NCBI GenBank assembly: GCA_024644875.1
Contig: JAHEGY010000005.1
Location: 1 to 64,000 of the forward strand
Direction: 5' to 3'
Source of the DNA: Cyclobacteriaceae bacterium
Lineage (GTDB): Bacteria; Bacteroidota; Bacteroidia; Cytophagales; Cyclobacteriaceae
Length of the DNA: 64,000 nt
Positions within the stretch are counted from its first letter, which is position 1, and each line of letters starts with the position of its first letter. The position numbers and the translations under genes are program-made. Positions 35,605-43,673 of this stretch are shown here, piece by piece. Below the pieces are notes generated by a model. That model did no database searches, was not told where the DNA came from, and worked only from the letters and a program-made list of their open reading frames with translations.

Positions 35605-35620
35605 TGTGATGCGAATCAGA
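35605..35620 (+). promoter_or_regulatory. CRP/FNR-like operator upstream of psrA
   Basis: TGTGA-N6-TCAGA (35605-35609, 35616-35620) matches the TGTGA-N6-TCACA consensus at 9 of 10 positions. A near-consensus -7 box GACATTTG is at 35642-35649. A start about 5 nt later would put the operator centre near -42, the usual activating position. The 10-mer ATCAGACATT covering its right half also occurs at 35536-35545. Confidence 0.5.
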
Positions 35621-35713
35621 CATTCTGTACGATAAAAAAGGGACATTTGCACCAATACAAATATGTTGTTATCCTTATATGATCATATGTTCATTTTATA
35701 ACAAAAAACTAAT

Positions 35714-37954
35714 ATGAGATCCAATCGAAGGGACTTTATAAAAATATCATCGATGGGTATCGGCGGGGCTGCAGTAGCTGCTCCGGCTTTTAACTGGGCT
35801 GAAGGAGCTATAAAAGCCGACAATAAGAAACCGGGTGCGGAGTACAAACGGACATCTACTTATTGTGAAATCTGTTTCTGGAAATGTGCCGGATGGGTAT
35901 ATTCAAACGACGAAGGACATATCTGGAAAATAGAAGGCAATGCCGACGATCCTCATTGTAATGGGAGACTTTGCCCCAGGGGGACAGGCGGTGTAGGAAT
36001 GTACAACGATACTGACCGTCTCAAGACACCACTGATCAGGAAAACGAAAAATGGCAAACAGGTTTTTGAAGAGGCCACATGGGATGAAGCCCTTGATGTG
36101 GTTGCTGAAAACCTGAAAAAAATCGCTAACGAACATGGTCCCGAGTGTGTAGCATTGTTTACTCATGGCTCAGGAGGTAAATTTTTTGGCGACTTGCTGA
36201 AAGCGACAGGCTCAACAAATATAACGGCACCATCTTTTGCACAATGTCGCGGGCCAAGAGAAACAGCATTCCTTGCTACCTATGGAGAAATTATTGCATC
36301 GCCGGAATTTACAGATATCAGAGACACCAAATGCCTGGTGCTGATCGGCTCTCACCTGGGAGAGAACATGCATAACGGCCAGGTTCAGGAAATGTCTGAA
36401 GCCATAGATAAAGGAGCTACTATTATTACAGTTGATCCAAGATATTCCACTGCAGCCAGCAAGTCCAAACACTGGCTTCCCATTAAACCTGCTACCGATC
36501 TGGCCTTGTTGCTGGCCTGGATAAACGTTCTGATAACTGAAGAATGGTACGATAAAGATTATGTGGAAAGATATACATATGGATTTGATCAGTTGAAAAA
36601 CCATGTTCAGTCATTTACTCCTGAGTGGGCTTATGGCATCACCACCCTGGCCCCTGAGATGATCAGAGAAACTGCAAAGGAAATGGCCAATGCCTCTCCG
36701 GCAGTTATCGTACACCCGGGAAGGCATGTCACATGGTACGGGGATGATACACAACGATTGAGAGCTGTTGCCATATTAAATGCCCTGCTCGGTTCATGGG
36801 GCAGAAAAGGTGGCTTTTATTCACCTGAAAAAAAATCCCTCCCATCCTACCCGCATCCTGAATTCCCAAAACCAAAGCGGACCTGGCGGGATGCACATCC
36901 CGGGAAGTATAACCTGGCGCTGGAGGTTGTTTCCAATGACATTTGTGATTCCACGATCCCTAGTCCTGACAGGGCATGTAATTTTAAAGGATGGATCGTT
37001 AATGGTACCAACCTGATCTCAACCCTGCCTGACCTGAACAATACGCTTGAGGCAATTCAAAACCTGGAATTCATGGTGGTTATTGACACTATGCCTATGG
37101 AGATCACAGGCTATGCGGATGTTGTTTTGCCTGAATGTACTTATCTTGAAAGATATGATTATTGCCGGACAGATCAGCACAGGGAACCTAACATTGCCCT
37201 GAGAATGCCGGCTGTTGAGCCAAAATATAACACCAAGCCCAGTTGGTGGATGGTCAAGAAACTGGCCAGTAAAATGGAACTTGATGATTTCTTCCCATGG
37301 AAAGATGTTGAGGAACTGCTGGACTGGCAGTTAAACCAAGTTGGATCTTCATTGGAAGAGATGAAACGCCTTGGGGTGAAAAAATTCCCAAGGGAATACG
37401 ATGACCTGTATTTTTTCAAAAACCAGGAGGTCGAATTCAATACGAACACCGGAAAAATTGAGCTATATTCTACTGACCTGGCAGCGGAAGGATTTGATCC
37501 TATGCCAGTATATACCAAACATAAGGAACCACCTCCAGGTTTTTATCGCCTGAATTATGGCAGGTCCCCGGCACATACTTTCAGCCGTACTGCGAACAAT
37601 CCAAATCTCACAGATCTGGTAGATGAAAACGTTTTATGGGTTAATCCACAGGTAGCTAAAGACTGGAGTCTTAAAAACGGACAACCCATCTGGCTCGAAA
37701 ACCAGGATGGCGTTAAATCAAAATTCCCGATAAAAGTGAGAATTACAGAACGGATCCGGTTTGACTCAGTATATATGGTACACGGATTCGGTCATTCTAA
37801 CAAAAAGCTATCCAGGGCCTATGGTAAGGGAGTCAGTGATTCAGAGTTGATCACCAAAGTGCTCCTTGATCCGGTCATGGGTGGAACAGGCATGCGTGGC
37901 AATTTTGTTACTTTCAAATTAGAGAATCCCAATGAAGAGGAGGTGATGTCATGA
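35714..37954 (+). CDS. psrA: PsrA/PhsA-type molybdopterin polysulfide/thiosulfate reductase, catalytic subunit
   Basis: 746 residues. A Tat signal (RSNRRDFIKISSMGIGGAAV) precedes a [4Fe-4S] site formed by Cys51, Cys54, Cys58 and Cys87 (YCEICFWKC and GRLCPRG). The molybdopterin domains follow, with a cysteine at the usual Mo-ligand place (SFAQCRGPRETAF, Cys178), LIGSHLGENMHNG, VDPRYSTAASKSKHWLPIKP and a C-terminal dinucleotide-binding domain (NYGRSPAHTFSRTANNPNL). It is exported folded and reduces an oxidised sulfur compound. Polysulfide and thiosulfate cannot be separated by sequence; related Mo enzymes such as tetrathionate or arsenate reductases are less likely given the neighbours. The psrB start overlaps its stop as ATGA. 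Confidence 0.9.
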   Translation: MRSNRRDFIKISSMGIGGAAVAAPAFNWAEGAIKADNKKPGAEYKRTSTYCEICFWKCAGWVYSNDEGHIWKIEGNADDPHCNGRLCPRGTGGVGMYNDTDRLKTPLIRKTKNGKQVFEEATWDEALDVVAENLKKIANEHGPECVALFTHGSGGKFFGDLLKATGSTNITAPSFAQCRGPRETAFLATYGEIIASPEFTDIRDTKCLVLIGSHLGENMHNGQVQEMSEAIDKGATIITVDPRYSTAASKSKHWLPIKPATDLALLLAWINVLITEEWYDKDYVERYTYGFDQLKNHVQSFTPEWAYGITTLAPEMIRETAKEMANASPAVIVHPGRHVTWYGDDTQRLRAVAILNALLGSWGRKGGFYSPEKKSLPSYPHPEFPKPKRTWRDAHPGKYNLALEVVSNDICDSTIPSPDRACNFKGWIVNGTNLISTLPDLNNTLEAIQNLEFMVVIDTMPMEITGYADVVLPECTYLERYDYCRTDQHREPNIALRMPAVEPKYNTKPSWWMVKKLASKMELDDFFPWKDVEELLDWQLNQVGSSLEEMKRLGVKKFPREYDDLYFFKNQEVEFNTNTGKIELYSTDLAAEGFDPMPVYTKHKEPPPGFYRLNYGRSPAHTFSRTANNPNLTDLVDENVLWVNPQVAKDWSLKNGQPIWLENQDGVKSKFPIKVRITERIRFDSVYMVHGFGHSNKKLSRAYGKGVSDSELITKVLLDPVMGGTGMRGNFVTFKLENPNEEEVMS

Positions 37955-38484
37955 GATACGCAATGGCAATAGATACTAAAAAATGTGTGGGCTGTGCCGA
38001 CTGTGTCGTTGCATGCCAGACAGAAAACAATGTCCCCATAGGACATTGCAGGGACTGGATCGTGGAGAACACTGCCGGAACTTATCCACAACTTGAACTG
38101 GAAATCCGCTCGGAGCGATGCAATCATTGCAAGAACTCCCCATGTGTACGATGTTGTCCAACTGGAGCAAGTCATTACTCGGAAGGCGGTATTGTCCTGG
38201 TAACCGGTGATGACTGCATAGGATGCGGGGCCTGTATAGCTTCCTGTCCTTATGATGCCCGGTATCCTCATCCTGAAGGATATGTGGACAAATGTACATT
38301 TTGCGATCACCGGGTTAAAAACGGTCAGAAACCTGCATGTGTGGATGTTTGCCCGACACATTGCATGTATTTTGGCGATCTGGATGATCCAAACAGCGAA
38401 GTATCCAATATTCTTAAAAAGAGAAAATATAAAAGACTTATACCGGAAGCCGGTACAGATCCTCAATTGTATTTTTTAATATAA
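37951..38484 (+). CDS. psrB: PsrB-type four-cluster ferredoxin subunit
   Basis: 177 residues with four [4Fe-4S] motifs. CVGCADCVVACQTEN is at the start; CNHCKNSPCVRCCPTGA, CIGCGACIASCPYDA and CTFCDHR...ACVDVCPTHC follow. This is the DMSO-reductase/NrfC/PsrB electron-transfer subunit. It passes electrons from the membrane subunit to PsrA; it has no own signal and would be exported with PsrA. Translationally coupled to psrA by a 4-bp overlap; psrC starts 12 nt later. Confidence 0.95.
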   Translation: MRYAMAIDTKKCVGCADCVVACQTENNVPIGHCRDWIVENTAGTYPQLELEIRSERCNHCKNSPCVRCCPTGASHYSEGGIVLVTGDDCIGCGACIASCPYDARYPHPEGYVDKCTFCDHRVKNGQKPACVDVCPTHCMYFGDLDDPNSEVSNILKKRKYKRLIPEAGTDPQLYFLI

Positions 38485-38496
38485 ATCGGAAGCATA

Positions 38497-39438
38497 ATGA
38501 TGGAAGAAATTATCACAAGTGGCAGGATGAACTATAAGATAGACCCCCAGTTGCATATCTGGGGATGGGAGATCCCGCTATATTTATTCCTCGGGGGCCT
38601 CGCTGCCGGTATTCTGTATTTCGCCTCTTATTATTACCTGAGGGGGAAGGAAAAAGATATGCCTACAGCTATCAAGCTGGCTCCGATGATAACGCCAATA
38701 TTGCTTGTTATCGGTTTAGTTGCCTTGTTACTGGACCTCAATCATAAACCCTATTTCTGGAAACTGTATACGACTATAAAACTCGAAAGTCCGATGTCAT
38801 GGGGTGCCTGGACACTGATGGTTGTCACACCGGTTTCAATTATCTGGTCTGCATCTTATCTCCGTGAGATCTTTCCAAACTGGGACTGGAAATTTAAATG
38901 GTTATATGCCCTGGAATCCTATTTTATCAGAAACAGAAAGTCATTGGCTTGGATCATGATCTTCTTTTCGGTAATTCTGGGTATTTACACTGGCATTCTC
39001 TTATCGGCCTTTAATGCCAGACCATTATGGAATACTTCGATTCTGGGACCATTATTCCTGGTATCCGGCCTGTCGGCAGGCGCAGCAACCATAATGATGA
39101 TGTCAAAAGATAAGCTTGAAAGGAATATGTTCAGCAGAATGGACCTGGTATTGATCGGGATCGAGATTTTCCTTGTCATCCATATGTTTATGGGTTTTCT
39201 AGCCAGCTCGCAGGTTCAGATCGAGGCTGCTCAACTTTTTCTTGGAGGCCCTTATACGCTCCCATTCTGGACCATTGCAGTATTCACTGGCATGATCCTT
39301 CCGGGAATTCTGGAATTCCTGGAAATACGTGGCCGGCATATACCGGCTTATATCCCAGGATTACTAATCCTGATAGGCAATATATCATTAAGATTTATTA
39401 TAGTTTATGCCGGACAGGCAAGCAGATATTTATATTAA
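38497..39438 (+). CDS. psrC: NrfD/PsrC-type membrane quinol-oxidising subunit
   Basis: 313 residues with about eight transmembrane helices. WGWEIPLYLFLGGLAAGILY is the NrfD/PsrC signature, followed by SPMSWGAWTLMVVTP, YTGILLSAFNARPLWN and LFLVSGLSAGAATIMMM. It should oxidise menaquinol and deliver electrons to PsrB. An NrfD-type rather than cytochrome-b-type anchor is why the complex is called Psr rather than Phs. Spacing to the next gene is 1 nt. Confidence 0.93.
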   Translation: MMEEIITSGRMNYKIDPQLHIWGWEIPLYLFLGGLAAGILYFASYYYLRGKEKDMPTAIKLAPMITPILLVIGLVALLLDLNHKPYFWKLYTTIKLESPMSWGAWTLMVVTPVSIIWSASYLREIFPNWDWKFKWLYALESYFIRNRKSLAWIMIFFSVILGIYTGILLSAFNARPLWNTSILGPLFLVSGLSAGAATIMMMSKDKLERNMFSRMDLVLIGIEIFLVIHMFMGFLASSQVQIEAAQLFLGGPYTLPFWTIAVFTGMILPGILEFLEIRGRHIPAYIPGLLILIGNISLRFIIVYAGQASRYLY

Positions 39439-39439
39439 T

Positions 39440-39961
39440 ATGAAGGAGAATTTAAAACAACCTAAACCGTATATGAATCCCTATTTGGCAGGGATCGTGT
39501 TGGGTTTTGTGCTTCTGGCTTCTTTTTACCTTACTGGAAGAGGGCTTGGAGCAAGTGGTGCCACACGCAGCGTGGTCATCGGTGCTGTAACTAGCGTGAC
39601 ACCGGAACATGCAGAAAACTCAGGTTATTTCAGTAAATACCTGGGAGATAATCAGATGAAGACCTGGCTGGTGCTTGAAATTGCAGGTGTTATAATAGGC
39701 GGATTTCTGTCCGGAGCATGGGCAGGAAGGTTAAAAATCCGCGTTGAGCATTCTCCGGGGATCTCAAAACGCAAAAGGATTTACATGGCAACCCTTGGTG
39801 GCCTTTTGTTTGGCTTTGGATCACAATTGGGAAGGGGCTGTACAAGCGGAGCCGCATTAACAGGCATGTCGGTAATGTCACTGGCAGGATTTGTTACCAT
39901 GATGGCGATTTTCGGAACCGCCTTTGCACTGGCTTATTTTTTTAGAAAAAACTGGATATAA
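39440..39961 (+). CDS. YeeE/YedE (TsuA-like) sulfur-compound transporter, N-half
   Basis: 173 residues from the ATG at 39440 (MKENLKQPKPYMNPYLAGIV). Hydrophobic helices, GFGSQLGRGCTSGAALTGMS with a single cysteine (Cys134), then GTAFALAYFFRK. This is half of the YeeE/YedE fold; full-length TsuA imports thiosulfate through conserved Cys residues. An earlier in-frame ATG (39407) lies inside psrC and is rejected. The second half is encoded 2 nt downstream, so the transporter is split in two chains. Confidence 0.88.
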   Translation: MKENLKQPKPYMNPYLAGIVLGFVLLASFYLTGRGLGASGATRSVVIGAVTSVTPEHAENSGYFSKYLGDNQMKTWLVLEIAGVIIGGFLSGAWAGRLKIRVEHSPGISKRKRIYMATLGGLLFGFGSQLGRGCTSGAALTGMSVMSLAGFVTMMAIFGTAFALAYFFRKNWI

Positions 39962-39963
39962 TT

Positions 39964-40566
39964 ATGGGACCTTTAGTACCACTACAAAATATTTCAAATG
40001 AATTGAACCTGCTGATCGCATTTGTGATCGGATTAGGATTTGGCATTGCCCTGGAGCAGGCAGGTTTTTCATCCAGTCGTAAACTTGCAGGGATGTTTTA
40101 CGGATATGACACGACCGTATTGAAAGTTTTCTTTACCGCCGCTATTACAGCGATGCTGGGTCTGATATTCCTGAACTTTGTCGGACTGATCGATCTGGAT
40201 ATTGTATATGTAAACGAATATTATGTGTATTCCGCAATAATCGGTGGTATCATTATGGGAGCTGGTTTCATAATCGGTGGATTCTGCCCGGGCACCAGCT
40301 TTACGGCCGCTGCGATAGGCAAAATAGATGCCATGTGGTTTATCCTGGGGAGTATGATCGGGATCTTTATCTTCGGGGAAACATTTGTTTTCTGGAAAGA
40401 CCTGTATATGAGTGGATATAAAGGAGCTATCAAGATCTCTGATGTTCTTGGAATTCGTGATGGGTATTTTGCTTTGCTCCTGATCCTTGTGGCCACACTT
40501 ATGTTCTGGGTAGCAGAAATGGCTGAGAAGAAATTTAAACGTGAAGATATTACTAAAGAAATATAA
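39964..40566 (+). CDS. YeeE/YedE (TsuA-like) sulfur-compound transporter, C-half
   Basis: 200 residues, polytopic. LGFGIALEQAGFSSSRKLAG, a conserved start of this half, is followed by GAGFIIGGFCPGTSFTAAAI with its only cysteine (Cys108), then SMIGIFIFGETF. It pairs with the preceding gene; each half carries one membrane cysteine in a G-C-x-(S/G)-type loop. Predicted to move thiosulfate or another sulfur species across the inner membrane, feeding or clearing the Psr reaction (inference). Confidence 0.88.
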   Translation: MGPLVPLQNISNELNLLIAFVIGLGFGIALEQAGFSSSRKLAGMFYGYDTTVLKVFFTAAITAMLGLIFLNFVGLIDLDIVYVNEYYVYSAIIGGIIMGAGFIIGGFCPGTSFTAAAIGKIDAMWFILGSMIGIFIFGETFVFWKDLYMSGYKGAIKISDVLGIRDGYFALLLILVATLMFWVAEMAEKKFKREDITKEI

Positions 40567-40576
40567 ATAGCAGACT

Positions 40577-41191
40577 ATGAATACCCGAGTTATATTAAGT
40601 ATCATTTTAATTTCATTTGGAAGCATAGCAGCTATCCTTCCAAAACAGAAAACTTCATCGGTTCAATTGAATGCAGATGAACTTTTACGGGAGATCAGGC
40701 TGGAGACCAACCTGGTATCTACAGATGAACTGGCTGATCTTTTAATAAACCTGGATCCCGGGATTATGCTGATCGATGTACGGGATTCTATAGAATACAG
40801 TAAATATCATCTCCCGGGAGCAATCAATATCCCCTTGAAGCAATTGCTGGATGAAAAATGGATGCCCTATATTGATCAGATATCCAAAAAAAACATTTTT
40901 TATTCAAACGGCACCACACTTTCCAGCGAAGCATGGATACTCACCAGACAGTTGGGATATCAAAATAATTATGTTCTATACGGAGGATTAAACAGGTGGT
41001 TCGAAACCATTATCAAACCCAGTCACCCGGGGTCTATGGCGACATCTGTTGAGATCGAATGGTTCAACAAAAGAAAAGCGGCAAGTATGTATTTTACGGG
41101 CAGCAGCAATGCAACGGATTTGAGCAGTGCTCCGGCACTTCCCCCGGTACCCAGAAAAAAGAAGAAAAGAGTAGCAGGAGGATGCAGTTAA
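40577..41191 (+). CDS. Rhodanese-fold protein lacking the catalytic Cys, with penultimate C-terminal Cys
   Basis: 204 residues. N-terminal membrane anchor (VILSIILISFGSIAAIL), helical linker, rhodanese domain about 46-150 with IMLIDVRDSIEYSKYHLPGA (CDC25-like first motif) and LGYQNNYVLYGGLNRWF. The catalytic loop, normally C-R-x-G-x-R, reads FYSNGTTLSSEAW, with Ser110 in place of Cys. A Pro/Lys-rich tail (PPVPRKKKKRVAGGCS) ends with Cys203, the sole cysteine of the protein and its penultimate residue. A sulfur-carrying swinging tail is conceivable; classical sulfurtransferase activity is not expected. Confidence 0.85.
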   Translation: MNTRVILSIILISFGSIAAILPKQKTSSVQLNADELLREIRLETNLVSTDELADLLINLDPGIMLIDVRDSIEYSKYHLPGAINIPLKQLLDEKWMPYIDQISKKNIFYSNGTTLSSEAWILTRQLGYQNNYVLYGGLNRWFETIIKPSHPGSMATSVEIEWFNKRKAASMYFTGSSNATDLSSAPALPPVPRKKKKRVAGGCS

Positions 41192-41202
41192 AAATTGATA
41201 TT

Positions 41203-41730
41203 ATGAAACATTTGAATTTATTAATACTAGGAGGCATTGTAATCATCTTAAGCATCATATTCGGTATAGCTACTATAAAAGTAACGGGAAAATACCTGTT
41301 TAAACGAAGTGCCTCTGAGATGTTGACCAGGGTAAATACGCAATCTCAACTTCTGAATATCTCGAGGGCAAAGGAATTGGTACAGAGCGATACTGTGGTA
41401 TTTATCGATATAAGAACACCCAAGGAGTTTGTAGGATATCATATTGAGAATGCACGGAACATCCCTTTTGACCGCTTACTCGATGATAATTACATTGATA
41501 TTCTGGAGAATGATCAGATGAAGATCCTGTACGGGACCAATTCAGTAGGATCAAATGCTGCATGGATGGTATTGACCCAGTATGGATATGATAAACTTTA
41601 TGTGCTGGATGGAGGTGTGCAGGACTGGATAACTCAGGTAGAAACCAGTGATATTTTTAAAGGTGCCTACAAGAGTGATGAAGCTCCTTTATACAACTAC
41701 AGTGAAGTTATGGATCCTGAGTCGGATTAA
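41203..41730 (+). CDS. Membrane-anchored rhodanese-fold protein without any cysteine
   Basis: 175 residues from the ATG at 41203 (MKHLNLLILGGIVIILSIIF, an N-terminal helix). The earlier in-frame ATG at 41059 lies within the preceding gene and gives a Cys-containing nonsense extension. The rhodanese domain has VVFIDIRTPKEFVGYHIENA and YGYDKLYVLDGGVQDW. The active loop reads ILYGTNSVGSNAAW, Gly111 at the Cys position, and the chain has no cysteine at all. Paralogous to the gene 11 nt upstream. Probably a binding partner or scaffold, not a sulfurtransferase. Confidence 0.85.
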   Translation: MKHLNLLILGGIVIILSIIFGIATIKVTGKYLFKRSASEMLTRVNTQSQLLNISRAKELVQSDTVVFIDIRTPKEFVGYHIENARNIPFDRLLDDNYIDILENDQMKILYGTNSVGSNAAWMVLTQYGYDKLYVLDGGVQDWITQVETSDIFKGAYKSDEAPLYNYSEVMDPESD

Positions 41731-42602
41731 TCAATCCCATATTCTTTCTTCTTTTCAGCAATACGGCTGGGGCTGTCAATGATCATGACCAATGCCTGCT
41801 TTAGGGAGCGTGATTTTCTAACATCACGGAAGATGTCCATCCATTCATGAAAATTCAAATAGATTGGATTATAGCTATTAACTGGTGTAGTAATTCCGTA
41901 ATCAGGTTTTTCTACCTCAGGCTCGAATGAATTGAAAATTCGATCCCAGATAATAAAAGTAGATCCATAGTTTTTATCCAGGTATTGCTTATTTCGCCCG
42001 TGATGTACTCGGTGATGAGAAGGTGTAACGAATATGTATTCAATAGGTTTGGGAAGCTTTCGGATATATTCAGTATGGATCCAGAACTGGTATAATACCT
42101 CTATCTGATGACAGATAAAAAAAGTGACCGGATCAAAGCCCACCAGAGCAACAGGTATAAAGAAAACGATCTTAATATGCTGGGTCCAGCTTAAGCGAAA
42201 TGATACTGAAAAGTTATATTTTTCGGAATTATGATGTGTAACATGCGTTGCCCACCAGAAACGACAGGTATGGGCTATCCTGTGTGACCAGTAACGCCAG
42301 AAATCAATCCAAATTAAACACAGAATAAATCCCCACCAGGATGGCTCTATTTTAAATGGAGCCAGGTTATAAAAAAATATAATTATTCCGAACGTAGCTA
42401 TCTTTATTGCTGCGGTAATCAGCAGATTGATAACTCCAATAGCAAAAGCGGCAAGTGTATCTTTATTATCATAGGTCTTCCGATGTTTGTATTGACTTAT
42501 ACCCCACTCCAGTAAGGTAAATGCAATCATTACAGGTGCTGCATAAACAATAATATTTGGCAAATCCATTGCTAATACCTGCTCATAAGTAAGTTTCTCC
42601 AT
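41727..42602 (-). CDS. Sterol desaturase / fatty-acid hydroxylase family membrane protein
   Basis: 291 residues with four or more transmembrane helices. The histidine clusters of the di-iron family are present: SHRIAHTCRFWWATHVTHHN (HxxxH and HxxHH) and SHHRVHHGRNKQYL (HHxxHH). Members hydroxylate or desaturate lipids with O2. An O2-dependent enzyme beside a sulfur-respiration cluster suggests a facultative lifestyle, or simple adjacency. Its 3' end overlaps the rhodanese gene by 4 bp in convergent orientation. Confidence 0.9.
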   Translation of the reverse strand: MEKLTYEQVLAMDLPNIIVYAAPVMIAFTLLEWGISQYKHRKTYDNKDTLAAFAIGVINLLITAAIKIATFGIIIFFYNLAPFKIEPSWWGFILCLIWIDFWRYWSHRIAHTCRFWWATHVTHHNSEKYNFSVSFRLSWTQHIKIVFFIPVALVGFDPVTFFICHQIEVLYQFWIHTEYIRKLPKPIEYIFVTPSHHRVHHGRNKQYLDKNYGSTFIIWDRIFNSFEPEVEKPDYGITTPVNSYNPIYLNFHEWMDIFRDVRKSRSLKQALVMIIDSPSRIAEKKKEYGID

Positions 42603-42692
42603 CAGCGCTCGAAATATTATATTTTAGTCAGAATTACAGTTGGATGTGTAAATAAACACTTATTTTTAATAAAAGATAAAGAATTATAATAA

Positions 42693-43643
42693 ATGTCAAG
42701 ATATAATCTTATAACAATACTGGGGCCCACAGCCAGTGGAAAGACATTTTTTGGTGCCAACCTGGCATACAAGTTTAATGGCGAAATCATTAGTGCTGAT
42801 TCACGGCAAGTTTACCGTGAAATGGACCTGGGGACGGGAAAGGATTATGAAGATTATATTATTCAGGATTATTCGGTCCCTGCGCATCTTATCGATATCC
42901 ATGATGCGGGGTATAAATATAATTTATTTGAATACCAGAGAGATTTCCACAGAGTGTTTGAGGAGATCCGCAGCCGGGGAAATCTCCCATTTCTGGTAGG
43001 AGGAACAGGAATGTATATTGAAGCGATATTAAATAGGTATGAACTGGTCAAAGTACCCCCAAACGAGGAACTTCGTAAGAAGCTTGAAAAACTGAACCAT
43101 GGGGAACTTATACATGTACTTCAGAATTATAATTTCAGTCTGCATAATACCTCCGATTTGAAAATAAGAAAAAGGACGCTCAGGGCAATCGAAATAGCTG
43201 ATTATTACAGCAGGGAAAAACTTCTTCAGAGTAATCTCCCGGAGATCAATTCCCTGATCCTGGGTGTTAAATATGACCGGATTTCCAGAAGGAAAAGGAT
43301 TTCAGAACGGCTTGAAGCAAGGATAAAGGAAGGATTAATCGATGAAGTAAAAAATTTACTTGAGAAGATCAGCACAGAAGATCTGCTCTATTACGGATTA
43401 GAGTATAAATTCATTACCCTTTATCTGACAGGACAGTTGGATTATAAAGAAATGTTCGGGAAACTGGAAGTGGCTATTCACCAGTTTGCCAAAAGGCAGA
43501 TGACCTGGTTTAGAAGGATGGAGCGAAATGGATTTAAGATCCATTGGCTTGATGGGCATATGTCCCTGGAAGAGAAACTGACCAGGTCGAGGAATATAAT
43601 CAACAAGGAAGCCCCGGAAATAATAGAAAAGTCCTGGAAATAA
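42693..43643 (+). CDS. miaA: tRNA dimethylallyltransferase
   Basis: 316 residues. P-loop GPTASGKT (11-18), ISADSRQVYREMDLGTGKDY, LPFLVGGTGMYIEAIL and the C-terminal zinc-less RQMTWFRRM segment identify MiaA. It adds a dimethylallyl group to A37 of tRNAs reading UNN codons. The mobA frame begins directly after its stop. Confidence 0.97.
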   Translation: MSRYNLITILGPTASGKTFFGANLAYKFNGEIISADSRQVYREMDLGTGKDYEDYIIQDYSVPAHLIDIHDAGYKYNLFEYQRDFHRVFEEIRSRGNLPFLVGGTGMYIEAILNRYELVKVPPNEELRKKLEKLNHGELIHVLQNYNFSLHNTSDLKIRKRTLRAIEIADYYSREKLLQSNLPEINSLILGVKYDRISRRKRISERLEARIKEGLIDEVKNLLEKISTEDLLYYGLEYKFITLYLTGQLDYKEMFGKLEVAIHQFAKRQMTWFRRMERNGFKIHWLDGHMSLEEKLTRSRNIINKEAPEIIEKSWK

Positions 43644-43673
43644 TTGGGAAGACCCGGGAATAATGCAGAAATA

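Noticed and set aside
37819-38466. 215-codon open frame antisense to psrA/psrB
   Set aside because: It lies opposite two strongly supported Fe-S/Mo genes, has no homology features and is explained by codon bias of the sense strand.
43644-43673. TTG start extending mobA upstream
   Set aside because: The extension lacks similarity to the MobA N-terminus, which begins normally at the ATG at 43674.
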